Shown here piece after piece: positions 48,173-61,358 of a stretch of 64,000 bases of DNA. A program made the translations under genes and the position numbers. The first letter of the stretch is position 1; the number at the start of each line of letters is the position of its first letter. The stretch covers positions 6,566,227-6,630,226 of the forward strand of contig NC_066835.1 in NCBI RefSeq assembly GCF_001640805.2, given 5' to 3'. Source of the stretch: Lates calcarifer. Lineage: Eukaryota; Chordata; Actinopteri; Centropomidae. The notes below the pieces were generated by a model that was not told where the DNA came from, ran no database searches, and saw only the letters and a list, made by a program, of their open reading frames with translations.

Positions 48173-49440
48173 CTTTCTTTAACATTTAACTTATCCAGCT
48201 GACTGGGTGAGTGGAGAAACTGTATATGTTTAAATATAAATATATTGATTGCCAACATCTGCAAAAACATAGCCAAAGCTTTTTTTTGTTTTAATGATTC
48301 ATATGCCTTTGAAATGGATTTGAAGTAATGCATTTTCCAGCTTTAATCTTGTGATTGCATGCCCATGTTTTTCTCACTTGTCGAGCCCATCTACTGGCAA
48401 ACATTTGCATCATAATACTCACAAAGATGGAGAAAGCCAAACAAGAAACTACGATTATTTACCCAGTCTCACTCATCTGTGCAAACATATAAACAAGGGG
48501 GGGGAAAAGAAAAAGAAATGGAAATTAAACTGAACAAGAAAACAATAAACTCCGATATAATTCAAGATAGGAATTGACTGAGGGAAAAATTGGAAATGAT
48601 GTTGGATTACTACTCCACCTCCTCTGCAGAAACAGAGCTCCGAATGACAGATGAGCTCGTACATCACACACACCACAGTGCTGACAGCTGCCACTGTCAC
48701 AACTCAACTCCGACCCCTCAGCTTCATTCATCTGACTGCATGTGTGAGCATATTCCAGGCAAGAGTACGCCTCTACTGATATGGAAAAATAACCACACAC
48801 ACGCGCGCCATGTGCTGAAACTAGCAAAGTCTCACATTTATCTGGCAAATTTATGGTTACACTGTGTATAAACACACACACATGTTCACAGACAGAGGTA
48901 TTCCTCTGGGTTAAATCTCCTTATTCCCCGTTTTCCCAGTCCAGTGGCCCTGTGAGTGGGTTGATACTGTGCGGGGGGGCTCTGAGGGACCCTCTGGCAT
49001 TGGCTAATGGTAGGTACGTTAATGTGAAAATGCCAAATTGACCTCAGTCAGGTACCCCCATTACTCATACCACCTCTGCACAAGTGTTCCCAGATTCCCC
49101 AAATGGGTGTGTCTTGGGATTTTGTCTGTCTGTCTTGATGTAACAGACCACAGTCTCCTCCACAGTGATCATATATCAGCTGGAGGAAATGATATGGGTG
49201 ATGGGAGATGGGTAGTACAGAGGCAGATGGCTGAAACACAAACTATTAACAGTTGGATCTGCTTTCTGCATTTTCAAATGTATTCTGTCCTAAGGGACAT
49301 GTTCAGGTCCTGTTATTGACCCATGGTGAAGTGGTGTACTCCACAGTTTTGACTGGCTTTATTAAGAATGTTTTAGCCACACTGTTTGTTATATCTATTC
49401 AACAGTCTGGTTTGCTTTACAATGTGCCTTAAAACACCAG

Positions 49441-49480
49441 AGAGCCACAAGCATGGCTGTAGACTCTTAGTCTTGTTATG
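49441..49480 (+). repeat. Dispersed repeat family C, terminal fragment
   Basis: AGCATGGCTGTAGACTCTTA then GTCTTGTT matches the right end of the copies at 51150-52022 and 59888-60152. Confidence 0.5.
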
Positions 49481-51149
49481 TCATGTTTGGCTGTCTTATT
49501 GGATGGCCACAGAGCAGGGTTTGCCTCAAGAAATCTGTAAGCGGAGGTGGCGAGAACTCCAGACCTGTGCTCCTCTGAAAAACACCCCTCTCATCTAAGT
49601 CACTGATGCAGTTGATGCAGAATTTCTGACACTGGCTTATAAAACTCGGTGGTAATAAACTTACAAAAAACGTCAGCTTGATTCTTTCAGCTGTTCATCA
49701 CGAATGTGTCAATTGGAAAAAGATAGAGTCCCTTTCAGTCCCATGAAAGTGTAACCATTTGTTCTGAGGTTAAGGACTGTGGTCTTTATTTGAAGCGCTG
49801 AGTCCCGCCTCTGCTCTAAAACACTGCAGGAAACCCTGTGAATCACCCAAACTCAAACCAAGACATTACTGTACACCAGGGAACCTAAAACTATGTTATG
49901 GGTGATGGAAAATCAGCAGGTTTTCTTTCCAATTAAATGCTATTGCTGCTGATTTTGTTGATTAGCATATATTAAACTAAAGGGGAGGGGAAGGACTAAT
50001 CAGTGAAATCAGCTGGAGTGTAGTGTTGGGGCTGAACAAAATCCTGCAGTCTCTTGACACACCATGGCCCTTGAGTTGAGATCTTCTGCGCAATGGAGTA
50101 TGTGTCGTAGCCAGCTGAAAGGTGTCCCCAGACTATGAATTTTAACTCTGTATTCGTGTTTCAGAGGCTAGTGAACCCTTTCCTTTTCAAATCAGTCTTA
50201 TGAATATATGAATTAAGTCTATGATGGCGAACTTAAGTCAGTAGACCAGATCAGTCTTTGAGGCAGTCTTTTGCTCTTTTTCTCAGTTTCTGAACCCTTT
50301 CTGTTCACATCTGAGGCTCTGGTTTCACTCTGCAGATGATACATGCCTCCCAGACCCCTATTATTATGATTATTATTGTTGTTATTATTATTTTACTCCC
50401 TCATTTACTTTTAATGCTGCAGGCCCTAATTAATCCAGCCTGTCTCACTCAGATCTTATTCAGGACAGTGGCTTTGCACGGAAATAAGGGCCTTTTCAAT
50501 GCACGATTCACTATGTGTATCCTCAGAAACCGTGCAGTACCAACAACATCATGGCTAAGCAGGAAAAAAACTGATGATGTTAACAGACTTGCCTGTCCAA
50601 ATAAAAGCTAAATTATGTACACAAATAGAAACAGATGATATTTCATGGAGTTAGTGAGGGATTTTGAGCCGCAGTCGAAGCTTAAGGCAAATACAACCTG
50701 CTAAGAATCCAAATGAACAAAACATAAATAATATAAATAGAACAAAGTGTGTTTTTACTTCTCCTCCAGCCATCACACAGACTTGTTAATTGTTCGTTCT
50801 TATCTCTTTTTATTCCCTATATGTTTCAGTGTTCCCTATCCACCACTTGCTGTTCCCTTCATCCAACACATGATCTGCACTTCACAGAGCAATGTTTATT
50901 TTTTTTTATCTTCTGTATTCCTCTACCCCTATCCATAAGAGGCTATACTGTTCTTTAAAGTCTAAGAGAGTTATTCAAATTGGTGTACATTAGAGACCAC
51001 AGTGACATGGATGAATCATTTTTTGTATGCTACACTAAGTGAGGTTGCCAGCTTTTAAATCTAGGCGTGCACTAGTTTGACGTCTACATATGAGACAGAT
51101 TTTTAGCAACAAAGCTCTCGAGATGGCAGCGTTGTCGGTCTGTTGGTTG

Positions 51150-52022
51150 GTCGGTCAGGACTGAAATATCTCAACAACTATTACACAATGTCTTCACATC
51201 CTGCAGGGCGAAAGCAGCACGTTAGCAGAGCAACAGCAGCAGCTTTAGTCCTCTGCCAGTGTCTTCGCAGGATGCATTTAGGCACAGTGCTGCATGTAGG
51301 TCACTCACGTTTTGGTAGCACTCAGAGCCTGACACACAACTACTGTGGTTACGTGTGTAAACAGGAAAAAATAACCGAAAAAGTGTAAAAATAAGCTTTG
51401 GGTTGCCATTATGGAAACATGTGACCAGAATGCAACCTGTGTAGACAGAAGTATTGATAAGAAGTGTATCTATTACATCAGATGGATTTGAAACAAACTG
51501 AAAAAACAAAGCTGAACTTCCTCCTGTGTAGACAAACCTCAAGAGTGTTTGGCAAGAAATTTTGTACAGATGTTCATGGTTCACAGAGGATGAATCCCTC
51601 CTGACGTTTGTGATCCCTTGACTTTTTCTCTGACGCCACATATCAGCTAGACTCTTCTAGTTTCCAACTGAAAATTTGCTGCACATATTCACATCTCCCT
51701 CAAGATGCATTACAATCTCTGTGGTGATCCAGTGTCACCATCAGGTCATGACACTTAGTGAAATGAATCAGATCAATTGCAATATTTTAATACTTTGATT
51801 TATGACCAAATATTTTGTTTATTAGCAATTAGCAAATGTTAGCAGGCTAACACACTAAAGTAAGAGGGTGAACTTAACAGTAAGCTGGCTAAACAGCAGC
51901 ATGTTAGTATTGTCACTGTAAGCACATCAGCACACTGATGTTACCATTTGGCTTGATGCATTGTTGAGCAGAGCAGTCTCACAGAGTTGCTAGCATGGAT
52001 ATAAACTCTAGTCTTGTTTAAC
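51150..52022 (+). repeat. Dispersed repeat family C, longest copy (interrupted)
   Basis: Left end GGACTGAAATATCTCAACAA; middle GACGTTTGTGATCCCTTGAC, TTTATGACCAAATATTTTGT and AGCAAATGTTAGCAGGCTAA; right end GCTAGCATGGATATAAACTC then TAGTCTTGTT. I recognise this as one of the commonest interspersed repeats of percomorph fish. About 51195-51530 does not fit the family and may be an insertion or an eroded part. No coding capacity. Confidence 0.75.
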
Positions 52023-53475
52023 TCTTATCTGATGATAGTACAACTTACTATTGAAGGGGTTGTGGTACTACTCTCCATAAATGAAGACTATTAAGTGTTG
52101 GGCATGCACAGTATACTCTTTGTCAATTCATAACCTGAGTTTTGTAATGTAATTATCAACTTCACAAGTTTTCTGTAAATGTATTTGCATGTAGATAAAG
52201 TAGAGCGAGACTGTGTGTCTGTGTGTGTATGTGTGTGTGATGATGATAATGTCAAGAATGTGAAAAAGCTTTGAAGCGAGCAGAGCTGAATGAGAGCAGC
52301 AGTCCTGCGTCGTTAGTGTTGTTTTTCAGAACAACTTGTCAGCTACAGTAAGTGACAGGGGAACAAGCAAAAGCTGTTATTGTTGTGGCTGTCAGACAGA
52401 AATGCAGTACAGCACACCCATCCCTCTCTCAGACATTTATCTATTCTTCCAGCTGCTTGACTCAAACCCAAATAAACACAGTGACTGTGATTACTCTCGC
52501 TTCTACACATTTTTCATGAAGAATTAATTAGACAACAACCAGTTTGTGTTTGCCAACAATTCATCAATACAATCAATCTACCATGATATCCTTGAAAAAT
52601 AATGGAGAAAAAGTTTGTTTAGGAAGCCATTTTTCTGCAGAAAATTCAATGTGTCAGTTATTAGGGTATAGTAAAGGTACCTGAGAGATGAGTCATGAGT
52701 AATAACACAGAGAGTACACACTGAGCACAATTGGCATTATTTTTACATCCATTCACGTGCTGCCTCTGTGAGAGATGTCGCTGTTACAATAAATTGTATT
52801 TTTTTTCTCTGTCCTATGGCACAAAATGGCTGCAGCTCTGCAGAGCTTTGATAAGGTTATTGATCAAAGCCAATGACTCGATGACTGCATTCACACTGAA
52901 GCTTAAGACGTCTAATACGTCACTCTTCATGGGAGAAATCCGACTAAATCCTGCAAAGTTCACGCAGTCTGGGCATGAAAGAACGTGACAACCACATAAG
53001 ACAGGTGTATCCAAAGACCACAGAGCCATAGCCACTCTCTCACAGCCTCTTTGAGGTGTACTTTGCATGTTTTAGGTGTGAGCAGAATTAGTCATATATA
53101 ACATCCTGAAATTTCCAGTCACTGTCTTTCCATCTCAGTGGTTTTTTACAAGTTTTTGTGCTCTGCGGTTTGACCTGAATCTGAACTCAATGCTAGTAAG
53201 TGGTTCACTTAAAATTAATTAATATATCAGGAGTGTGTGAAGTTGCTGTCGGAATAGGTTTATCACAACCTGAAGGATAACCTCACAACCTCATGATGGT
53301 GAATACAGCATTCATTCACCTACAATGGCAGTGTAGTGACAAGTCCTGTAATTTCTTTAACTCATTAAAGCTGTTCAGGAATTGTTACATTCATTCTCCC
53401 TATCTGTCTTCTTTTCTTCTTCTTCACCTTTTTTCCTTTTTGTTTTTCAAATTGTGGATTGTTCCAGCTGCCAGC
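52023..53475. other. Non-coding sequence, no exon recognised
   Basis: A TG-rich patch near 52212-52240 and otherwise unremarkable AT-rich sequence between two interspersed repeats. No convincing open frame. Confidence 0.5.
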
Positions 53476-53479
53476 TGCC

Positions 53480-53910
53480 AGTTAGCATAATTTAGCATAA
53501 AGTCTGGACACAGCAGGAAATAGCCTGGCTCTGGCCAAAGGTTACAATTTCTGCCCACCAGCACTACTTAAGTGTATTAATTAACACATACCCTATGCCA
53601 TTTGTTTAATTTGTACCAAAACTGAGGTGTGGTTGTGGGTTACGGGCCAGACTATTTCTTAGCCAGGAGTAGTGACTCCTTAAATTCTTGCCATGAGGAA
53701 ATGAGATTTAATATTTCATTAATGAGGTATGGAATTGCTTGTTGGCGAATTTTGTTACCTTTTGACAGAGCTGCTTCCCCCTGATTTCAGTCATTATGCT
53801 GAACTAAGCTACCCAGGTCACTCACTGGACAGATATGAGAGTGGTGCTGATTGTTTCACCTAACTCTCAGCAAGAAAGCATATCTCCCAGAATGTCAGAC
53901 TATTTCTGTA
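53480..53910 (+). repeat. Dispersed repeat family D, longest copy
   Basis: GTTAGCATAATTTAGCATAA, AGCCTGGCTCTGGCCAAAGG, TGGGTTACGGGCCAGACTAT, TATGAGAGTGGTGCTGATTG, AACTCTCAGCAAGAAAGCAT and CCCAGAATGTCAGACTATTT occur in the order of a well-known fish interspersed repeat. A shorter relative is at 32660-32796. Confidence 0.75.
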
Positions 53911-55611
53911 AATGCATGTTAATCATTTTCACAATGTTTGCTACAATTCAGAAATGTCACATTCACTGAATGGTAAATCAGATGTAATCTACAGTATACA
54001 GACAGTGTGAAACTACTTTTAGAAATCAGCATGAGTGTCTTACAGAATGACTGGTTTTCAACCACTATAATGCAATGAAAACCACATTTTGCGGTGGTAA
54101 ATATAACAATGATGTACATTCTCAAAATGGCTTTGTATGTAAAGTCTGTATGCGGGAAGTGTGTCTAAAGTTTGTCAAAGGGAGCTGCCTTAACACTTTT
54201 CAAAATTAATGTGCTTCTCACACCCTGATGATCTGCCATTCAGACAGACTGAAATCAATAGGTGAAGAGGTCACTCTTCCTGCCACCCAACTGAATTTCA
54301 TTTTCTACCTCATATACATAACATTTCCTCATTTTTATATTCGGACCACAAGTGATTTTCAGCCACAAACATTAAGCTCCCATTCAAGTGGGTGCACTTA
54401 TTAGCATAAAGTGAACCAATATTGCTCCAGTTTTAGATATCATATATCGGCCAGTCAGTGTCACCGAAAAGATGGAGCTTAAACTCTGATCACAGCTCTG
54501 TTTTAAAATTGCAAAAAGAAAGTGAGTTTTCTGTCATCTGTAAGACAACTATATTGACATGAGCTCCTTTCAAAACAAAGTGAATTAAGATCTTCATGGA
54601 CATGTAGCTTTAAAGTAAGGAGTTTGAAGAGAACAAAGGGTGTTGAGGGGCAAGGATTGCATAACAAGTATCCTTCTGACCCAGGATTATATTATTTATA
54701 TCCATCCTTTTTTTATTTGAAGACTCGCTGGCTGTCTCAAACTTGATGACATCTTGTGGCCTTTACCCAACTTAAACTGTGCAGCACTTCATATGAAAAA
54801 TGCAGGCAGGGGCAACTGCTATATGCTTTCCAGTTTTAAAGTTACATCGCTGCAGTGTGTGTGTGGAGGTCAACAATGCTCTTAACCCAATGTACAGTAG
54901 CCATCAGAGACTTATGGGAAATGTTTTACAAAGCACATATGTGGAGAGAAAGATGAAGGTCAGAGGTGGTGGAGTCAGACATCCTGTGAATGATAATATG
55001 GTACTGATGGATGATTCATAGCTGTTTCATATTGTTTGTGAACAGTGCAGAATTTGACAGATGGTGTATCAAAGAGAGTTAACTTCATCTTCAATTACAG
55101 AAAGATGGCTTATGCTAATTTCCTCTTCTTGCACTTTCAGTGCACTCCTACAAAATATACTTACAACAATTATGTTTAAGAATTTTGTTGAATTTTTGAA
55201 CTGAGGGAAATGTTGGGGGCTCCAGGGGGCAGACATTTGACGAACATACCCATGCAATGAGGGATAAAATGACCTGAGCCACTCTCTCTGCCTGACCAGG
55301 CTACATAAGTGGCCCCCAGTGTGTACTCAGCATCCCTGAGGCAACATGCTATCCTTTTGGTTTCTGTCTCTTCAGCCACTACTTGTCAGAGACACAAACG
55401 TATGATCCATCAATCAAAACTGACGCACTTCCTCAGCTTAAATATCTGCTCTAGATTTTTCTGATAGAATTTTCAGTAGTTCAACAGATGGCAATTAAAG
55501 CAAATGACTGAGCTCATCTGCTATGAATGGCAGTTTTTCACCCGTTGTAATGGTTTCCAGTATCTTTTCACTTTAGGCGCTCTTTAAATTGGCTGTGAAC
55601 AAGATTCACTT

Positions 55612-55638
55612 TAGATTGGTTAGATTGGTTAGATTGGT
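55612..55638. repeat. 9-bp tandem repeat, three copies
   Basis: TAGATTGGT three times in direct succession. Confidence 0.9.
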
Positions 55639-55955
55639 TAGGCGGAGTCATAGTGATAAAGAAACTGTTTAATTGACGGTGAAACTGGCAAAACGTAGAA
55701 GTAAATTAATTGATTTTTTTCTTTAATAATGACACATTGCATTTATTGAATATGACAAATTGGTAATTACTTTAGTGGACAGATCTGAAATTACTTTGTA
55801 AAGAGTCCTAAAATATATTTCTAAAGAGACTCTATACATAATCTAATTACAAAGATACATTATGTCAATCTGCTGGCTGGCTTACACCACCTTTCCTTTT
55901 CTAAATTCTTGTCAAACTTTTTTTTGGTAGTTTTAAACTCTCTGTTCCTATAGGG

Positions 55956-55957
<2 letters not shown>

Positions 55958-55996
<39 letters not shown>
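55958..55996. repeat. (AC)n microsatellite
   Basis: About nineteen uninterrupted AC units. Confidence 0.95.
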
Positions 55997-56000
<4 letters not shown>

Positions 56001-56160
56001 TTCAGTCCTCTGTCCCGCTAACATCCCATATCTGTATTTCTGATTAATACTAGCCCGTGGTCATCCATCAACATATGGCTGTCATTACACCAATCGAATC
56101 CTCACTCTGAAATGCATTTGGGGGGAAAAAAAGAAAATCTGACTTTTTTTTTTTTTCCTC

Positions 56161-57712
56161 ATCGTCCCATCTGGTGACATGGATAATTAATCACCTAAGC
56201 GATGTGCCTCCGTTCTTCATTATTTAGCCCCGGAGAAGAGGCTGATGCTCGTGTGAGTGCGTGTGTGTGTATGTGTGTGTGTGTTTGTGTTTGTGTGTGT
56301 TCTGTGTGTGTGGCTTGTAGCAGCGAGGAGCACGAGTAAGGTCTGGCTCACTGTTTCAGCTTGTTTATGGCAGCTTGTTTGCTCGGCTCCAAACACAAAC
56401 ATGGTCAGATTAACAAACAGCACTGCTCAGGCAATCAGCCCCCCTTGTGCTACAGTTCAACTAATGAGGGGCATGAAGTGCAAAGTCTTTTTTTTTTTCT
56501 CCCTTTGTTACCAGAATGGGGTCACATAGATTTCACAACAGGTAACGTAGCATACGGAATAGTAAGAATTTGTAGAGGAGGGTACAAAATCCTCATGGAG
56601 TGGGCAAGATTTCAACGATGCGAAAATTTTTGTTGCCAAGACGTGTAGGATTTACTTATGCTGGAGCTTTGCCAGCTCAGACTTTGGCTGTACAAGAAGT
56701 ACTACAAGAATCTGAGGGGGAGTCTGTGGGTTTAATCACAAAGCTGGTTATTTTCAGTCCCCCCCCCCCACAAAGTTAATGGAAAATGTGGATATTGATT
56801 GTTTCTGCTTTGTTCAATGTTTCCTCTTTACTTTATTTCAGTTGCCTACAGGTTTAAAACTGCCAAAATGAGAAGAGCACTGTTTGAAAGACTTCAATGT
56901 GCTACCAGTGAGTCATGAAAGCAGCATGTGGTGGGAAAAAAATGTTCATATTGTTTTTCTATTGGCTGTAGCCTCATTTCTTTCAAACAGGGTTTCTATT
57001 ATTATCTACAGAAAAAAATCAGAGATATTGGCAATCTATATCTGTTGAAAAAGTCTACTGTAGAGAGAAGACAATGATTATAATGTGATAACAGGTAATA
57101 GAGTCTGAAAAGAAATGCTGTAAAATATGGACCTTAACTGACTCAACCGCTGTATGTGACCCTGCCCCTTAATAGACCCAATGACTTAGTTAAAGGATGG
57201 TGTGCTGCACAGTCATCTATCTTGACTGCTGAGTGTAGGTGTGAATCAATTACTTGCTGCTTACAAGTGGAACATTTGATTCAAAGTTCCAGAGTTTTCA
57301 AATGAAGCACAAGCACAGTGCACTGAGGTCTTCACGCTTTATTATATGTGTCTTATTTGCAGTGAAAGGTGTGCCTATGTAGGTAAAAACATTTTTTAGT
57401 GTGGAACAGAGAAGAAAAGACAAACAAGGGGAAAACATTCTGCATTACAGCTCCCTTACCAGTGGACAGACAAATTACAAATACAGTATGCTTCAGCCTT
57501 TCATCACTGTAGACCAGCAGCAACCTTACTTGTTTCTACATGAGAAAACTTATGAACTAGAATCTTAAAACACGACCAAAAATGCCCAGTTAGATTTAAA
57601 TAGCTTCAGTATCTATCACATTCAATAAGAGAAGCATGTCAAAGCATATGAACATTTGTAAGGATTACATATGTATATGCATACAGTCTCTCATATTAAT
57701 GTAATATATAAT
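56161..57712. other. Non-coding sequence with a possible conserved block at 56160-56500
   Basis: Around the GT repeat (56261-56313) the flanks are complex and repeat-free, with homeodomain-like GATAATTAATC at 56182-56192. No exon recognised. Confidence 0.4.
56261..56313. repeat. (GT)n microsatellite, interrupted
   Basis: GT units interrupted by TT and AT steps. Confidence 0.9.
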
Positions 57713-57760
57713 AATACTTTATTGATCCTTGACAGGAAATTGCTTAAATAACACCACAGA
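57713..57760 (-). repeat. Interspersed repeat end (TTTATTGATCC type)
   Basis: ATAATACTTTATTGATCCTT then GACAGGAAATTGCTT is the usual terminal motif of common fish LINE-like repeats read from the tail side. The rest of the element, to the right, could not be delimited. Confidence 0.5.
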
Positions 57761-59887
57761 CCTTACACATGCCCAACTCCTTTTCACCCCACTATCACCC
57801 CACCTTGTACATACATTTATAGAGCACATAGTTATTATACTGTATGATGGTTAAAGGTGAGTCCATATCTTCAATCAGCCACCTGCTCATGCCGACTGGG
57901 TATAAAATAATAAACTTGGGCCAAATATATGACAGTATATAGTATAAGAAAATGGCATTTAAAAAAATTGACTGTTTGCTTTAACACTTATATAACTTCC
58001 AAATACATTTCTGACAAAGCTACCTTATATGGACACACAGTGATAATAATAATGATAATTTGCTAATTATTCCAAGATTGCTGTTTTACAGCTGTGTCCT
58101 GAGGTTACAGTATAGCTTTGAAACAATATTATACAGAAAATATAGGGAACATTTTGCGCACTTAAGACTGATACTCCATCGAGGAAAGACTCACAGGAAC
58201 AAAAGATATGGTGTTAAACACAGCAACCTACGTGTGACACTATATGCTTGAATTGCAAGACCTGTCTGACTAGCTTCTGCAACATTTTCCCATTGCTAGT
58301 GGTAGTGTTAAAATGAATGCTTTCAGTTTCAGGGCTAATTTAATTGGCCCCTCTAAAATATCAACTGGCTACAATAAATGGCCCAGAACTGCTACTGAAC
58401 CCTAGCAGAATCAGCCAGTAGATCCAATACCTCTCTGCTCATATAAGCCTGGACAGAAGCATTATGGCCATAGTTTTAGCCATTTTGAACAAGTACATGT
58501 CCAATGTTTATGCACAATAAATTAACCAGCATTTACAGATCAACAATCAAACAGATGAAATGGAAAAAAACACAGTTCTTGGAATCACAGAAACATATGA
58601 ACCCAATGTTCGACACAAACTGGGATGATTGAATTACCAGGAAATGCATTTGTAGAAAACTCTGTCTTCCCTTGGCTCACACTGATGTCACTGTAATGAA
58701 ATCCTAAAATGCTGCCTAATCAGAACTTTATTACACCATGTCAGCGCATAATGAGTGGATATGGGAGAAGATGAGTGGGGAAGCAGGGATTTGGCATGAC
58801 ATTGTAGCTTTACATTTGTGACATGAGTCACACAGGAGAAAGGGAACATGTTGTTGACATTGCCATTCTGACCTTGTCAAGTGCAGTCAGGCGGTTTGCA
58901 GCAGTGGTAAATGAATCATATTGCATACTGCACATTGGATTTGAAAAGAAACAATAACTATGATGTTCAAGTGCAAACCTTTAACTTATGGTGTGTGGTT
59001 AATGAGTGACCAGTGTACAGTGTTCTCCAACAATAATGATACACAATATTGTTGTGTTATTTCACAAAAATAACACAATGTATCTCAAATTTTGCCTAAT
59101 AAGGTCTGTTAGGTACATAATTGTTATTTCCCACTCATTATAAACTGTATGAAATACCATACATTTGCAAGTACCCTTTAGTGGTCGACGAAGCCAACTG
59201 TTTTTTATTATTGAGAGGGGGAGTTTCACTTGCTGTCAGGTATTGATTATTGGTCGATTATCTAGACCCTCCTGTGATCCCATCAGTGAGCCATCGCAAT
59301 ATCAGAAATCTAAAAAAAAAAAAAAAGTTCTGCTTGAATATTCAAATCATACAGTACACTGCTAGTATTATTTCCATTTTTAAACTGTTTGATAAAGTGC
59401 ATATTAATTCTTGGCACCAGTGTCGTGTTCGCCTTGGTATTTGTCACACCAGCCTGGTCGTGTCGACCATCTTTTGAAAGTGATTTAGGTGATTTTTCAT
59501 GTAGTGTCAGAAAAGCAATTTTGAGGATGTAAGCAATCACCAAGTCCCTAATATGATTCTATACCCACATACAAATACACACATACCCAATATAATTATG
59601 TGGGCCATGCATTCAAAAATGGCTGGAAAGCACATTAATATGCAAAAGGGGAAAAAGAAGAGAGAGAGTAGGCAGGTTGATTCACTAGTGTTGGCAATAA
59701 ATATTCCAGCCATGTAATCATCCATAAATGATCACTTGTAGGGATTTTCTTTTTACTTCGTGGTCACATGTTACAAACAGGATTTGAGAAAAAGCTCTTC
59801 TGACAACCATGTAGCATTGTTCATGCAAGTTCCTGCGGTGTACTCATACACACTAGTGGTGTGGCTCTAAGGATGACAATATTGATT
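57761..59887. other. Non-coding desert, no exon recognised
   Basis: AT-rich sequence with a poly-A run at about 59311-59326. Open frames of at most 77 codons have no motif. Confidence 0.5.
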
Positions 59888-60152
59888 GGTTGGCCAGTCC
59901 ACCACTTTGGTTCAGACTGAAAGATCTATTGGATGGATTACCATGAAATTTTGTAGACACTCATTGTCCCCAGATCATGAATTCTAATGACTTTTGTGAT
60001 CCTGTGATTTAACACACTAAACTAAGATGATATAACGTTGTAAACATTATACCTGCTAAACTTCAAAATATTAGCTTTGTTTAGCTCACAGAGGCTTTAA
60101 ATGTTTAGAACATGGGTGTAGACTGTTAGTCTCATTATAGTACATGCTGATT
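59888..60152 (+). repeat. Dispersed repeat family C, internally deleted copy
   Basis: TTGGTTCAGACTGAAAGATC, GGATGGATTACCATGAAATT, AATGACTTTTGTGATCCTGT, then directly AACACACTAAACTAAGATGA, AACATTATACCTGCTAAAC and GGGTGTAGACTGTTAGTCTC. The order is as in 51150-52022, with the middle missing. Confidence 0.7.
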
Positions 60153-60265
60153 TGTGGTTTTACAGCACATAATAATATGTAAACTAATAAATAATAGAGA
60201 CATTATATTCGAACAATCCAGGTGATGCTTAACAGTTTTTCATTTCAAGTTGATAAAACCAAAAC

Positions 60266-60395
60266 CTCATCTGGTTGGGCAAATAAAATGTTCCTCCTTT
60301 TCATTTGATGTTGTAACCCATATATTGTAATCTCATCTGGTTGGCAAATAAAATGTTCCTCCTTTTCATTTGATGTTGTAACCCATATATTGTAA
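60266..60395. repeat. Tandem duplication of a 65-bp unit
   Basis: Unit 1 (60266-60331) and unit 2 (60332-60395) both start CTCATCTGGTTGG and end CCCATATATTGTAA. They differ only by one G in the GGG/GG run and at the junction base, so the duplication looks recent. Confidence 0.95.
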
Positions 60396-61290
60396 ATAAT
60401 GTCTGCAACACAAATCAGTTCTTTATCTCTAATATGATGTATGCATGCACCATATCACATAATGAGATGATCTCAAAACATAAAACACTGTAAGTCTAGT
60501 TTGCTGACCTTCACATCATAGCAGTACCTCACAAGTTCAACATTAATTTTTTCTCTAATTAGAAGGAAGATACAATTGTGGGTGGTGGAGATATTATTTA
60601 TATATTTGTCATTGCAAATCAACAGTAAACTGAAGCAGCTAATCTCTTTCTTCAAATCTAACTTCATTATGGTCCATTAATGTGGAGTAACTGTGTACTG
60701 CTGGGGGTTATATGAAAGCTTGTGTAATTTCTCATTACAGCTTGTTCAGTCCCATTATATTAGAGTGTGTTGGTTTTAGAAAAAATATATTTTATGTACA
60801 GGTATATTCATGCTTGTTAGTTTCATTATCTTGCTGAATATATCCAGTGGCTTCCTACGCTGTTGCAAACTTTAGAAAATAAAGCAGCTTCTATCTCTTT
60901 CACCCCTGCATGCCGCTCTATCTCTCTCTCTGTTTTTCAGTTTTCTGCCTGCCTCTCTCGCTCTCCCGCTCTCCCTTTTCTCCCAGTGGGTATCGCTGCC
61001 AAGGACGTGCTTCCAACTGCATGAAGGGTATCACTAACGCTGGTTATGGGCAACATTCCGAAAATAACGACTGCACAGTGCAAGTCTGCTATATGTGCTT
61101 GCACATGCACAAAAATTACAGCTCAGATCATCACGAGACAACATCCCGTCATTTGTCTTCCACACTCGGGGTGACATGGTTGTTTGTAAAGCTGTCAAAG
61201 TAATGATTCTTTATCTCTGTTGATAATGACATCTGTTCCTCTTGATGAGTTCTGTGCAAAATGCCCCGAATAGGATGTACATAGTGACAA
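60396..61290. other. Non-coding sequence, no exon recognised
   Basis: AT-rich, then a CT-rich tract (60905-60985). An acceptor-like TTTTCTCCCAG at about 60976-60986 is followed by an open but unrecognised stretch with no clear donor. Confidence 0.45.
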
Positions 61291-61291
61291 T

Positions 61292-61358
61292 ATGTGTGTG
61301 TGTGTGTGTGTGTGTGCGCGTGCGCATGTGCGTGTGTGTTTGTGCATATGTGTGTGTG
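61292..61358. repeat. (TG)n/(CG) microsatellite
   Basis: A run of TG units, interrupted by GCGCGTGCGCATG, then more TG units. Confidence 0.9.

Larger units (their letters stand above)
47521..51140. other. Non-coding desert with a TG microsatellite
   Basis: Contains the TG repeat at 48124-48169 and a pyrimidine tract near 47910-47950. Open frames of up to 118 codons (48525-48881) have no recognised motif. Confidence 0.5.
53911..56160. other. Non-coding sequence, no exon recognised
   Basis: Holds three copies of a 9-bp unit TAGATTGGT (55612-55638) and the CA repeat at 55958-55996. No convincing open frame. Confidence 0.5.

Noticed and set aside
48001..48333. 110-codon minus-strand frame with HTHTHT run
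   Set aside because: Product of the TG microsatellite at 48124-48169.
55958..55996. CA repeat considered as a possible CRISPR-like or satellite array
   Set aside because: Simple dinucleotide microsatellite; no spaced repeats with unique spacers occur in the window.
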